DNA from: Mycobacterium sp.
GTDB lineage: Bacteria > Actinomycetota > Actinomycetes > Mycobacteriales > Mycobacteriaceae
Direction of reading: 5' to 3'
Length of the DNA stretch: 64,000 nucleotides
Assembly: GCA_018401645.1 (NCBI GenBank)
Contig: JAGYKK010000007.1
Coordinates: forward strand, 1 to 64,000
The translations under genes were made by a program, and so were the position numbers. Each line of letters opens with the position of its first letter. The first letter of the stretch is position 1. The notes beneath the pieces are model-generated. The model ran no database searches. It saw nothing but the letters and a program-made list of their open reading frames with translations, and had not been told where the DNA came from. Of this stretch, positions 20,493-30,560 are shown in pieces.

Positions 20493-21961
20493 GACGGCGG
20501 CATCCCTTCAGCGGGTAGCGGGGCCGGTGCCTCGGCGGGCAGCAGCATGTCCTGCAGTGACGACGGCGTCTGTCCGGCCGGACCTCGGACCACACCGGGT
20601 GGGATCGGAGCGTTCGGATACAGCGCGGGCTGCGGATCAGCGGGCAACCCATTGGGCGCGTAGGTGCCGGGCGTGGTGTTGGGCGGCGCGCCCCAACCCG
20701 CGGGCGGCGGCACGTCGCCGTTGAGTCCGGTGTACGCCGAGATCGCCGGTGGCTGAAGCGGGGGCGGTGGACTGCCGCCGGCTCCGCCGGGCGCCAGGTT
20801 GGGCTCGGAGTAGATGAGGTTCTCCGGACTCGGAGACTTAGCCAAATAGGCATTGAACGGCACCGGCAGGTAGTTGAAGTTCAGCAGCCTCAGCGCGGGC
20901 CCAAGATACTGCGAACACAGTTTCCCGGTTTCGGATGCGGTCGCGTTCTGAATCGCTCCGATCGCCGCGCAGATCACCTGCAGTGGGTTGGCGAAGTTCC
21001 CCAACGCGAAGCCGCCGAGGCCGCTTCCGGTGTCCGGGTTGTAGATGTTGTAGCTGTTGCCGATCGCGTTGGGTGCGACGTGCAACAGGTTCTTGAGCGC
21101 CAACTGATTGTCGTTGATGTTTCTGACCACGTCGCCGAGGCGTTCGATCTGCTCAGAAGTCTGGTTACGGCTACCGGCGACGAACCGTTCGACGTCGACC
21201 ACCGCGCTGGACAGGTTGGTTAGCGCGCCGTCGAGGTCCGAGCGGCTGTCGTTGAGCACGCTGCTGACGGTGGCGAGGCGGCCCTGGAAGGAAACGATCT
21301 GCTCATTGCTGTCCCGCAGCGCCGTGACGAAGGTCTGCAGGTTCTCGATGACATCGACGATGTTGCCGCTGCCGTCGGCAAGAATTCGGCTCAATCCCGA
21401 CAACTGCTTGATGGTCTCTCGCAGTTTGTCCCCGTTGCCGTCCAGTGCGGTAGCGGCACTGTCGATGAACCGACCCACCGATGAGGTGGAGACCCCACTG
21501 CTGGGCCCCAGATCTGTTGCCAGCCGTGTCAATTGGGCCTTGACCTCATCCCATTCGACGGGAACAGCGGTCCGGTCGAGATCAATGACGGCCCCGTCGC
21601 GCATCGTCGGCCCACTGGTGTCCCCGTCTAGTCCGTAGGCCGGAGCGAGTTGTACGAATCGCGCTCCGACCAAATTCTGGGCGACGATGACGGCGTTGGC
21701 CTCGGCTGGGATCGGTATGCCGCGTTTGACGGCCAAGGTCATCTTCGCCCTGGTGCCCTGTGGTTCGATCGCCTCGACGGTGCCCACCTTGACCCCCGAT
21801 ACCCGGACGTCGTCGCCGGGGTAGATCGCGGTGGCGCTGGTGAAGTAGGCGGTGATCTTCGCGGGCCGCAGGGCGGTGTTGCGGATCAGCAGGGTCACGC
21901 CGGCGGTGATGAGCAGCGCCAATGCGACGGCGACCGCGGTGGTGATTCGTTTGCGGGTCAT
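20489..21961 (-). CDS. MCE family protein, MceD position
   Basis: MTRKRITTAVAVALALLITAGVTLLIRNTALRPAKITAYFTSATAIYPGDDVRVSGVKVG; start moved to the ATG overlapping the mceC stop. Confidence 0.92.
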   Translation of the reverse strand: MTRKRITTAVAVALALLITAGVTLLIRNTALRPAKITAYFTSATAIYPGDDVRVSGVKVGTVEAIEPQGTRAKMTLAVKRGIPIPAEANAVIVAQNLVGARFVQLAPAYGLDGDTSGPTMRDGAVIDLDRTAVPVEWDEVKAQLTRLATDLGPSSGVSTSSVGRFIDSAATALDGNGDKLRETIKQLSGLSRILADGSGNIVDVIENLQTFVTALRDSNEQIVSFQGRLATVSSVLNDSRSDLDGALTNLSSAVVDVERFVAGSRNQTSEQIERLGDVVRNINDNQLALKNLLHVAPNAIGNSYNIYNPDTGSGLGGFALGNFANPLQVICAAIGAIQNATASETGKLCSQYLGPALRLLNFNYLPVPFNAYLAKSPSPENLIYSEPNLAPGGAGGSPPPPLQPPAISAYTGLNGDVPPPAGWGAPPNTTPGTYAPNGLPADPQPALYPNAPIPPGVVRGPAGQTPSSLQDMLLPAEAPAPLPAEGMPPS

Positions 21962-23061
21962 CCCGGTACCTGCCCTGCTCTGCGCCACGGTTCCGGATCG
22001 GAATTGTTCGGGAAGGGGAACTCCGCGCGCGGACCCGCATTATCCGGCGGTTGCCCGGCGTCGACCCCACGCCGGAATCCGAAGATATAGTCCAGAAACG
22101 GCTGAATCGTCTGCGCCGGACTCAGATTGGCCACGAACGCGTTGTAGTAGAAGCCGTTGTTGACCGCTTCGGACTGGGTGATCTGGAACTTCGCCAACCC
22201 GGATAGTGCCTTACCGATGTTGTCGTTATTGCGCTGCAACATCTCGGTCACCCTATTCAGTTGCTCCAGGGCCGGTGCGAGTTCCTGCTCGTTGTCGGCG
22301 ACCAGACCGGTCAATTGCTGCGCCAGGGCCGACGTGTTGGCCAGTAGGTTCACGATCGCGTAGCGGCGTTGTTCGAGGACCCCGAGGAGTTCATCGGCGT
22401 TGAGGATCAACGTGTTGACCTGTTGGCTGCGCTCCGAGAGCACCGAGGTCACGTCCGCTGCGCTCTTGAGCAGTCCAGACAGCGACTCGTTGCGCTCGTT
22501 GAGCGCTCGCGAAATCCTGCTCAGCCCGTCGAACGTCGGGGACAACTGAGGTGCGAGGCGGTCGATCGTCACCGACAGCGTGTCGAGGGACTTGTTGAGC
22601 GCGGCGGTGTCGGTGTCGGCGGTGTTGGCGGTGAACTCACTGACCGCGTCGGTCAGTGAGTACGGCGCACCGGTCCGCGAGACCGGGATGACGTCGGCGG
22701 TCTTGAGCCTGCCACTGCCCTCTGATTCCAGCGTGAGCACCCGCTGGCCCAGCAGCGTCCCGGTGCGGATGTTGGCGGTGGTCGCCGACCCCAGTCGCAC
22801 CTTTCCGTTCACCATGAACGTCACCAGTGCCCGCCCATCTTGCAGTCCGACGTCGGAGACCGTTCCGACTGTCACACCGGAGACCTTGACCTCGTTGCCC
22901 GGCGCCAGACCGCCGGCTTCGGTGAACAGCGCCTGGTGGCGTACTGCGGTGGCCAGCGTGAGTAACCGCTGGGGTTGCAGACCCACGATGATGACGAGCA
23001 GGATCAACGCCAGGCCGATGAGGCCGGAGCGGATGAGGTTGGAACCGCGATATCTCAACAT
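21958..23061 (-). CDS. MCE family protein, MceC position
   Basis: MCE domain EAGGLAPGNEVKVSGVTVGTVSDVGL. Confidence 0.92.
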   Translation of the reverse strand: MLRYRGSNLIRSGLIGLALILLVIIVGLQPQRLLTLATAVRHQALFTEAGGLAPGNEVKVSGVTVGTVSDVGLQDGRALVTFMVNGKVRLGSATTANIRTGTLLGQRVLTLESEGSGRLKTADVIPVSRTGAPYSLTDAVSEFTANTADTDTAALNKSLDTLSVTIDRLAPQLSPTFDGLSRISRALNERNESLSGLLKSAADVTSVLSERSQQVNTLILNADELLGVLEQRRYAIVNLLANTSALAQQLTGLVADNEQELAPALEQLNRVTEMLQRNNDNIGKALSGLAKFQITQSEAVNNGFYYNAFVANLSPAQTIQPFLDYIFGFRRGVDAGQPPDNAGPRAEFPFPNNSDPEPWRRAGQVPG

Positions 23062-24086
23062 CAGGGCTCAGCGCACCTTCCGGTGTGCTGCATGATCCAG
23101 GGGAAGTACGCCGTGCGCCCCTGCAGATCGGTCACCCGGGCGGACAGTCCGCACAGGTACTGGTTGATCCAGCTGCCGTAGGAGCCCAGGCGGACCAGTT
23201 TGCGGTAGTTGCCCGGCGCCTTCTGCAGGGCGATGTCGAGGCGTTCCTTGTCCTCATCGAGCAGCGGCGTCAACCTGGCAAGTTCGTCGACGGTACCGGC
23301 CAGCGGTGCCCGCGCCTCATTGAGCAGATCGGTCAGCGACGCGGTGCCCGCATCAAGTGCGGTGATGGCCTCACCGATCGGGTTGCGGTCCTGAGCGAGG
23401 CCGGTCACGAGCTTTTCGAGACGGTCGACGGTGCCGGAGAACTTCTCGCCGTCCTTGCTGATCGTCGCCAGCACGGAATTGAGGTTGTCGATCAACTGCT
23501 GCACGGTCTGACTGTTGTCGGCCAGGGCGTTGGAGAAGGACGACGTCCTGGCGAACAACGATTCCAGATTAGAGTCCTGGCCCTGCAGCACCTGGATCAG
23601 CGAGTTGGTGAGCGCGTTGACGGCTTCCGGGTTCAAGCCCTGCACAACGGGTTTCAGCCCACCGAGGAGCAGGTCTAGATCCAGCGCGGCCTCGGTACGA
23701 TCAGCCGGAATCACCGAGCCGGGCGGCTGGATCTTCGCCGAGCCCGGGCTGTCGATGAGTTCAAGAAAACGGTCGCCGACGAGGTTGAGATAGCGCACCG
23801 CGGCCGTGGTGCCTGAGGTGAGAGCGATGTTGCGGTCCGCCCCGAATCCCACCACCACGGAATTGTCGGGTTGCAGCGCAACGCTGTTGACCGTCCCCAC
23901 CCGGACGCCGGCGACGCGCACCGAATCACCGGACTGCAAGCTGGAAGCGTCATCGAAGATGGCGGAGTACCTGCTGTCCGGGCCACCGCGGTACTGGCTG
24001 AAGATCGCGAACAGCACACCGGTCAGCAGTAGCATCACCACGGTGAAAATGCCGACCTTGATCGAGGTACCTCGGATGCCGCTCAT
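23061..24086 (-). CDS. MCE family protein, MceB position
   Basis: MCE domain DDASSLQSGDSVRVAGVRVGTVNSVAL. Confidence 0.92.
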   Translation of the reverse strand: MSGIRGTSIKVGIFTVVMLLLTGVLFAIFSQYRGGPDSRYSAIFDDASSLQSGDSVRVAGVRVGTVNSVALQPDNSVVVGFGADRNIALTSGTTAAVRYLNLVGDRFLELIDSPGSAKIQPPGSVIPADRTEAALDLDLLLGGLKPVVQGLNPEAVNALTNSLIQVLQGQDSNLESLFARTSSFSNALADNSQTVQQLIDNLNSVLATISKDGEKFSGTVDRLEKLVTGLAQDRNPIGEAITALDAGTASLTDLLNEARAPLAGTVDELARLTPLLDEDKERLDIALQKAPGNYRKLVRLGSYGSWINQYLCGLSARVTDLQGRTAYFPWIMQHTGRCAEP

Positions 24087-25363
24087 CCGCCGGGCTGACC
24101 GATCTGTGCGGTGTTACGCGGCGGGCCGTCGAGGGGACCGAACAGTGCCTGCTTGAGGCCGTCTGAGTTGAGCAGAATGCCCTGATTGCCGTACTGCGCC
24201 TGGTTGGCCCCGATATCGGCGACCACGAACGGCGTCCGCTTCTCATAGGGGACGTTGGGCAGATCCGTGCATTGCGGACCACCCTTGGCCGCCACCTTGG
24301 GCAGGTTGGAGGGGTACCGGTAGCGCTCGCGGCCCAGGAAGAACGACTGCAGCAGGATCGCGCCGGGAACCGGCGCCCCGGGACCGGCACCCAGTGGGAT
24401 CAACGCGCCGAGCCCGCAGGTCAGTGCCGCGTTGTACTCGTTGGTCAGATCGGTGGTCGGCACCAACAGGCGCAGTACGTCGGTCAGGGGCCCGCGGTTG
24501 GCCGACACCACGTCGGTACCGATGTCGGCCAGACCGATAGCGCTAATGAGCAAGGCGTCCAGATTGCTCTGCTCATCAACGACGGTGCCGCCGAAGCGCG
24601 CGGTGTTATCCAGGATCGCCAGTAGATCCGGCGAGGCGTCGGCGAAGGCGCCGAAGACCGTCGGCGACGCGGCAAGTACCTGATTGAGGTTGTCCAGGGC
24701 AGGATTGATCTTGCCCAGTGCGCTGTCCAAGTCCACCAGGCTCTGGCCGAACTTGTCGCCGCGACCGGACAGCGATGCCGAGAACGCTCCGAGGGTTTGG
24801 TTCAGTTTCTCCGGCTCAATCGCCGAGAGCACCGAGACGAGTTGCTCGAAGACGGTGTTGATCTCGACAGTGACGTTGCCGCCCCGGATGACCTTGCCCG
24901 CGCTCAGCGCTGCCGGTGATGGGTCGGCGGGCGGCACGAGTTCCACGAACTTCGACCCGAACACCGTCGAGGACGTGATCTCCGCGCCCACGTTGGCCGG
25001 AATAGCCTGCAGGGCACCCGGATCGATGGCCAGGTGCAGCGCCGCACCGCCGTCGGGCAGCGACTCGATCGAGGCCACTTTGCCGACCTGGGCACCGTTG
25101 AGTTTGACCTTGGCGTCGGGGTTCATCACCAGGCCGGCCCGGTCGGCGATGACCGTTACCGGGACCGTGTCACGGAAGCTGTCCCGGAAAAGCCCTACAG
25201 CCAGGGCGAAGATCAGCGCCAGTGTCAGGACGGTCAGGAATCCGGCGATCGGGCGGGCGTTACCCCGGGCGCCGAAACTCCGTCCGGGCTTTGCCGCAAC
25301 CGGCACCGCCGCGGTTTCGGTCTCAGAACGATCGGCCGGTCCGGGGCCGAGACTCGCTGTCAT
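24083..25363 (-). CDS. MCE family protein, MceA position
   Basis: MTASLGPGPADRSE... with good RBS (AGGAGG); MCE domain ADRAGLVMNPDAKVKLNGAQVGKVASI. Confidence 0.92.
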   Translation of the reverse strand: MTASLGPGPADRSETETAAVPVAAKPGRSFGARGNARPIAGFLTVLTLALIFALAVGLFRDSFRDTVPVTVIADRAGLVMNPDAKVKLNGAQVGKVASIESLPDGGAALHLAIDPGALQAIPANVGAEITSSTVFGSKFVELVPPADPSPAALSAGKVIRGGNVTVEINTVFEQLVSVLSAIEPEKLNQTLGAFSASLSGRGDKFGQSLVDLDSALGKINPALDNLNQVLAASPTVFGAFADASPDLLAILDNTARFGGTVVDEQSNLDALLISAIGLADIGTDVVSANRGPLTDVLRLLVPTTDLTNEYNAALTCGLGALIPLGAGPGAPVPGAILLQSFFLGRERYRYPSNLPKVAAKGGPQCTDLPNVPYEKRTPFVVADIGANQAQYGNQGILLNSDGLKQALFGPLDGPPRNTAQIGQPGG

Positions 25364-25371
25364 CTGGCCTC

Positions 25372-26229
25372 CTATCCGGACAGGTTGAAGTTGCCGTTGG
25401 AACCGTAGACGGCCAGGGAGACCAACAATGTCACCGACACCACCACGATCAGGGACGTCCGCACCGCGTTGCCCACCGCGACGCCCACACCGGAGGGCCC
25501 ACCGGTGGCGAAGTAGCCGAAATAGGTGTGGATCAGCAGGATCGTGATCGCCATCAGGACCGCCTGCAGGAACGACCACAGGAGGTCGATCGGGTTCAGG
25601 AATGTGTTGAAGTAGTGGTTGTACAGACCGCGGGACTGCCCGAATAGCACCACGGTGACGAACTGGCTGGCCAAAAACGACAGGATGACCGCGATCGCGT
25701 ACAGCGGGGTGATGGCAATCATGCCGGCCACCAGCCGAGTGGAGACCAGATACTCGATCGGGCGGATCCCCATCGACTCCAGCGCGTCGATCTCCTCGTT
25801 GATGCGCATCGCCCCGAGTTGAGCAGTCACCCCGGCACCGAAGGTTGCGGCCAGACCGATACCCGCCACCACCGGCGCAGCGATCCGGACGTTGATGAAG
25901 GCAGCCAGGAAGCCGGTCAACGCCTCGATACCGATATTGCCCAGCGAGGAGTAACCCTGAATCGCCAACGTTCCGCCCGCCGCCAGGGTGAGAAAGCCGA
26001 CGATCGCGACGGTGCCGCCGATCATCGCCAATGTTCCTGCGCCCATGGAGATTTCGGCGATGAGACGGATGATTTCGGTGCGGTAGCGTACCATCGCCTG
26101 CGGCACTCCAGCGATCGCCTGGCCGTAGAACAGGATGTGGTCGCCGATCCGGCTGAAGAAGCCGACGGGCCGACGAAACTCCCGGAACAACCGCGGGTAG
26201 TTCGTCCGCAACACTGTCAGGGTTCCCAT
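25372..26229 (-). CDS. YrbE/MlaE-family ABC permease B of MCE system
   Basis: MlaE fold, EEIDALESMGIRPIEYLVSTRLVAGMI. Confidence 0.93.
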   Translation of the reverse strand: MGTLTVLRTNYPRLFREFRRPVGFFSRIGDHILFYGQAIAGVPQAMVRYRTEIIRLIAEISMGAGTLAMIGGTVAIVGFLTLAAGGTLAIQGYSSLGNIGIEALTGFLAAFINVRIAAPVVAGIGLAATFGAGVTAQLGAMRINEEIDALESMGIRPIEYLVSTRLVAGMIAITPLYAIAVILSFLASQFVTVVLFGQSRGLYNHYFNTFLNPIDLLWSFLQAVLMAITILLIHTYFGYFATGGPSGVGVAVGNAVRTSLIVVVSVTLLVSLAVYGSNGNFNLSG

Positions 26230-26233
26230 TGTC

Positions 26234-27043
26234 TCAGCCCGTCGTCAATCGGATGCCGATGGCCGTGACGACCACGTTGACTACGAACAGTGCCATGAAC
26301 GCGTAGACGACCGTCTCGTTGACCGCATTGCCGACCGCTTTGGCGCCGCCACCGGAGATCATCAATCCCCGGTAGCAGGCCACCAACCCGGCGATGAAAC
26401 CGAATAGGGCGGCCTTCACGCACGAGATGACCACCTCCCCGACCCCGGTCAGCAGGGTGATGCCGGCGGCGAACGCTCCGGGGTTCACGTCCTGAACGAA
26501 CACCGAGAAGACGTATCCGCCGAGGATGCCGATGATCACCACCAGAGAGTTGAGCAGTAGTGCCACCAGACCCGAGGCCAGTACGCGCGGCGTCACGAGG
26601 CGCTGAACCGGGTTGATACCCAGCACCTCCATGGCGTCGATCTCTTCTCGGATGGTCCGCGAGCCCAGATCGGCGCACATCGCCGTCGCACCCGCACCCG
26701 CCACGATGAGCACCGTCACCAATGGGCCGACCTGTGTCACCGCCCCGAATGCCGCGCCGGCCCCGGAAAGGTCCGCGGCGCCCAACTCGCGCAGCAGGAT
26801 GTTCAGGGTGAAGCTCACCAGCACGGTGAACGGGATGGCAACCAGCAGGGTGGGCGCCAGCGAGACCCGGGCCACGAACCAGGCCTGCTCGATGAACTCC
26901 CGCCACTGAAAAGGCCGCTGGAAAACGAACCGGAAGGCGTCGGCGGACATGGCGAAGAAACCTCCGATGGCCTGCATCGGACCCGAGGTGCCCTTGCTCA
27001 GCGCTATACCCGGAGACCAGCGATCCGCCGCTCTATTTCCCAT
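26234..27043 (-). CDS. YrbE/MlaE-family ABC permease A of MCE system
   Basis: REEIDAMEVLGINPVQRLVTPRVLASG; VGNAVNETVVYAF. Confidence 0.93.
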   Translation of the reverse strand: MGNRAADRWSPGIALSKGTSGPMQAIGGFFAMSADAFRFVFQRPFQWREFIEQAWFVARVSLAPTLLVAIPFTVLVSFTLNILLRELGAADLSGAGAAFGAVTQVGPLVTVLIVAGAGATAMCADLGSRTIREEIDAMEVLGINPVQRLVTPRVLASGLVALLLNSLVVIIGILGGYVFSVFVQDVNPGAFAAGITLLTGVGEVVISCVKAALFGFIAGLVACYRGLMISGGGAKAVGNAVNETVVYAFMALFVVNVVVTAIGIRLTTG

Positions 27044-27065
27044 AGACGTGGGCGTTCTCCCTAAC

Positions 27066-27079
27066 TGAAACGTGTTCCA
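27066..27079. promoter_or_regulatory. KstR-type operator TGAAACGTGTTCCA
   Basis: Exact match to TNNAACNNGTTNNA, 23 bp upstream of the yrbE-A start. Confidence 0.55.
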
Positions 27080-27190
27080 ACTGTGCCCACGTAACTTAGG
27101 CTAATAATCTGCTGAGGGTGCCAGAATCGGACGGACTGACCGCGCGTCGTCCCGCGAGTCGCATCCCCTCAATCCGACAGGAGCACGACA

Positions 27191-27988
27191 TTGCCGCGCT
27201 ACACAGATCGTCGTGTCTTGATCACCGGCGGCGGGTCCGGCATCGGTCAGGCCTGTGTCCTTCGGATATTGGCCGAGGGTGGCACCGTGGTGGCGGCCGA
27301 CATCAGCGCGAGCGGGTTGGCCGACACCCGTGCCCGGGCCGGGGCTGACGCCGGAATGCTGAGCACCATCGAGATGGACGTCGGTGACGAAGAGTCGGTC
27401 AAGGCCGGGGTGCACTGGGCGCTCGACACCCTCGGCGGCCTCGACACCCTGGTCAACGTGGCCGGAATCCTGCGGTCAGCGCACTTCGCCGAGACCTCGC
27501 TGGCGGATTTCGAGCACGTGCTGCGCGTCAACCTGGTTGGAACATTCCTAGTCACCCGCGAGGCGATTCCGGCCCTTCAGCAGGGAAATGCCCCGGCGGT
27601 GGTTAATTTCAGCTCGACATCGGCGACTTTCGCCCATCCCTACATGTCGGCCTACGCCGCCTCGAAGGGCGGCATCCTGGCGATGACGCACGCGTTGGCA
27701 GCCGAATACGCCCGGGCCGGCATCCGGTTCAATTCGGTCCAGCCCGGATCCATCTCCTCGGGCATGACCGATGGCAGTGGCGAGTCCAGGCAAAGCGTCG
27801 GACCCGGCTTCCCGGAGGACGTGAACTACCGACTGTTCGGTCGGGTCGCTCCGCTCCTGCGGCTTGCCGATAAGGCCAGCTTCGCCGCCCCCGACGCGGT
27901 GGCCGCGGTGGTCGCGATGCTGGGCAGCACCGACGCATTCTTCGTCACCGGCACCGAGGTCCGCATCGACGGCGGAGCCCACACGTAA
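27191..27988 (+). CDS. Short-chain dehydrogenase/reductase
   Basis: RRVLITGGGSGIGQACVLRIL, NVAGI, YAASKGG. Confidence 0.88.
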   Translation: MPRYTDRRVLITGGGSGIGQACVLRILAEGGTVVAADISASGLADTRARAGADAGMLSTIEMDVGDEESVKAGVHWALDTLGGLDTLVNVAGILRSAHFAETSLADFEHVLRVNLVGTFLVTREAIPALQQGNAPAVVNFSSTSATFAHPYMSAYAASKGGILAMTHALAAEYARAGIRFNSVQPGSISSGMTDGSGESRQSVGPGFPEDVNYRLFGRVAPLLRLADKASFAAPDAVAAVVAMLGSTDAFFVTGTEVRIDGGAHT

Positions 27989-27990
27989 GG

Positions 27991-28042
27991 CTTCGCTGGG
28001 ACGCTTCACTGGGACGCTTCACTGGGACGCTTCACTGGGCGG
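27991..28042. repeat. 13-bp tandem repeat (CTTCACTGGGACG) x4 immediately after SDR stop
   Basis: Direct reading: cttcgctgggacg, cttcactgggacg x2, cttcactgggcgg. Confidence 0.95.
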
Positions 28043-28126
28043 CATGTGTTGCGGATGCCGCGGGAATCAGCCATGGTTTACCGCACGGACATCGGCTCCC
28101 GTCATCGCCGGCATCGAGGAGGAACG

Positions 28127-29323
28127 ATTCTGTCCGAGACCGGCGCCACCGAAACGCAGACCGCTGTGCCGAGCCGCACCGAACGGGGCGGGGCCTCACC
28201 GGTCATCGAGATCGACCACGTGACCAAGAGTTTCGCGGACTACGTTGCGGTGGCCGACGCTGATTTTTCGATCGGCGCCGGTGAATTCTTCTCCATGCTC
28301 GGCCCATCCGGATGCGGTAAGACGACTACCCTGCGGATGATCGCCGGATTCGAGAGCCCGACTTCCGGAGCCATCCGACTCGAGGGCGTGGACGTCTCGA
28401 AGGTCGCGCCGAACAAGCGTCACGTCAATACGGTCTTTCAGCATTACGCGCTGTTCCCACACATGACCGTGTGGGACAACATCGCCTATGGCCCGCGCAG
28501 CCAGAAGAAGGATCGAGCCACCGTCACCAAGAGCGTCAACGAGATGCTCGAGGTGGTCCGGTTGGGCGACTTCGCCAAACGCAGGCCCGCGCAACTCTCC
28601 GGCGGCCAGCAGCAGCGGGTGGCGCTGGCCCGTGCCCTGGTCAACTACCCCAGTGCGCTGCTCCTCGACGAGCCACTCGGGGCACTGGATCTCAAGCTGC
28701 GCCACGTCATGCAGTTCGAACTCAAACGAATCCAGCGCGAGGTCGGAATCACGTTCGTCTACGTCACCCACGACCAGGAGGAGGCGCTGACGATGAGTGA
28801 CCGGATCGCGGTCATGAACGCCGGCCACGTCGAGCAGATCGGCACCCCGACGGAGATCTACGACCGGCCCGCCTCGGTGTTCGTCGCCGGCTTCATCGGT
28901 CAGGCCAATCTCTGGCCGGGCCGCCACACCGGGCGGGCCAACCGCGACTACGTGGAAGTCGAGGTGCTGGGCACGGCGCTGAAGGCCCGACCGGGCGATA
29001 CCGCGGTCGAGTCGGGTGGGCAGGTGACCGTCATGGTTCGTCCGGAGCGGGTTCGGGTCGCGATGGAACCCTTCCCCGGAGACACCACCGCCGTGCCGGC
29101 CCGGGTGTTGGACATGACTTTCCAGGGTCCGGTGTTACGGCTGTCGCTGATCGCCCCCGACGACTCCCCGATCGTCGCCCATGTCGGTGCCGAACTGGAT
29201 CTACCCATGCTGCGCCCGGGCGACGAGGTTTACGTCGGCTGGTCACCGGACGCCTCGCTGGTATTGCCGACAGCCACCAATCCCGCGGTACCCGGCCCCG
29301 AAGAAACGCCGGACAAGTCCTGA
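28127..29323 (+). CDS. Spermidine/putrescine-type ABC transporter ATP-binding protein (PotA-like)
   Basis: [50 protein letters not shown]-like tail; start uncertain (ORF-track start 28046). Confidence 0.88.
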   Translation: MLSETGATETQTAVPSRTERGGASPVIEIDHVTKSFADYVAVADADFSIGAGEFFSMLGPSGCGKTTTLRMIAGFESPTSGAIRLEGVDVSKVAPNKRHVNTVFQHYALFPHMTVWDNIAYGPRSQKKDRATVTKSVNEMLEVVRLGDFAKRRPAQLSGGQQQRVALARALVNYPSALLLDEPLGALDLKLRHVMQFELKRIQREVGITFVYVTHDQEEALTMSDRIAVMNAGHVEQIGTPTEIYDRPASVFVAGFIGQANLWPGRHTGRANRDYVEVEVLGTALKARPGDTAVESGGQVTVMVRPERVRVAMEPFPGDTTAVPARVLDMTFQGPVLRLSLIAPDDSPIVAHVGAELDLPMLRPGDEVYVGWSPDASLVLPTATNPAVPGPEETPDKS

Positions 29324-29366
29324 TCACCCTGATCGTCTGTCATCGAACGAAGGAAAGGTTGCACCC

Positions 29367-30560
29367 ATGACAAGAGAGAACGACCCCCGAGTGCTTACCC
29401 AAACGGCGTCGCGGCGCCGGTTCATCAGCGGCGGAAGCGCCGCCGCGGCGGCGGCATTGATCCTGGGCCCGTCCTTCCTGGCCGCCTGTAGTTCGGGCGA
29501 AAAGGCCGCCACCGGTACCTCTGGGGCAGCGGCCGCGCCCGCCGACGATGGTGGCCCGGCAACCGGCAAGCTGCGCATCTCGAACTGGCCGCTCTACATG
29601 GCTCCCGGCTTCGTGGCGGCGTTCCAGACCGCGACCGGCCTGACGGTGGACTACAAGGAAGACTTCAACGACAACGAAGAGTGGTTCGCCAAAAACAAGG
29701 AACCACTGTCGCGCAAGCAGGACATCGGCGCCGACCTGGTGGTTCCCACCGAGTTCATGATGGCCCGCCTCAACAGCCTGGGCTGGCTCAACGAGATCAG
29801 CGAGGCTCGCTGGACCAATAAGAAGAACATGCGGGCTGACCTGCTGGCCGCCAGTACCGATCCGGGTCGAAAGGTCAGCGCGCCCTACATGTCCGGCATG
29901 GTGGGTCTTGCGTACAACCGGGCCGCGACCAACCGCGACATCACCACACTGGACGACCTGTGGGATCCGGCGTTCAAGGGCAAGGTCAGTCTCTTCGCCG
30001 ACATCCAGGACGGGCTGGGCATGTTCCTACTCGCACAGCGCGACTCTCTGGAGGATCTGACGATCGCCGACGTCCAGAAGGCCGTGGACCTGATCAAGGA
30101 ACAAAAGGATAAGGGCCAGATCCGCCGATTCACCGGCAACGACTACGCCGACGACCTCGCCGCAGGCAATATCGTTGTCGCTCAGGCGTACTCGGGTGAC
30201 GTGGTGCAGTTGCAGAAGGACAATCCCGACCTGAGATTCGTGGTTCCGGAGTCTGGCGGGACCTCCTTCGTTGACACCATGACGATCCCGTACACCACCC
30301 AGAACCAGAAGGCCGCCGAGGAGTGGATCAACTTCGTCTACGACCGCGCCAACTACGCCAAGCTCGTCGCTGAGACGCAGTACGCCCCGGTCCTCAGTGA
30401 CATGACCGAGGATCTCACCAAGATCGATCCGGCGCTGGCATCAAACCCGTTGATCAACCCGCCGAAGGCGACCCTGGACCTGCTGAAGGCCTGGCCGACG
30501 TTGACCGACGAGCAGACCGTCGAGTTCAACAAGGCCTACGCCGCGGTCACCGGCGGCTGA
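29367..30560 (+). CDS. Spermidine/putrescine-type substrate-binding lipoprotein (PotD-like)
   Basis: Twin-Arg/lipobox RRRFISGGSAAAAAALILGPSFLAACSS; PotD-like LRISNWPLYMAPGF...KEDFNDNEEWFAK. Confidence 0.88.
   Translation: MTRENDPRVLTQTASRRRFISGGSAAAAAALILGPSFLAACSSGEKAATGTSGAAAAPADDGGPATGKLRISNWPLYMAPGFVAAFQTATGLTVDYKEDFNDNEEWFAKNKEPLSRKQDIGADLVVPTEFMMARLNSLGWLNEISEARWTNKKNMRADLLAASTDPGRKVSAPYMSGMVGLAYNRAATNRDITTLDDLWDPAFKGKVSLFADIQDGLGMFLLAQRDSLEDLTIADVQKAVDLIKEQKDKGQIRRFTGNDYADDLAAGNIVVAQAYSGDVVQLQKDNPDLRFVVPESGGTSFVDTMTIPYTTQNQKAAEEWINFVYDRANYAKLVAETQYAPVLSDMTEDLTKIDPALASNPLINPPKATLDLLKAWPTLTDEQTVEFNKAYAAVTGG

Noticed and set aside
17632-27043. Assigning this operon to a specific mce number (e.g. 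mce4)
   Set aside because: Operator motif and neighbours are suggestive, but MCE paralogs are too similar to number without a phylogeny.
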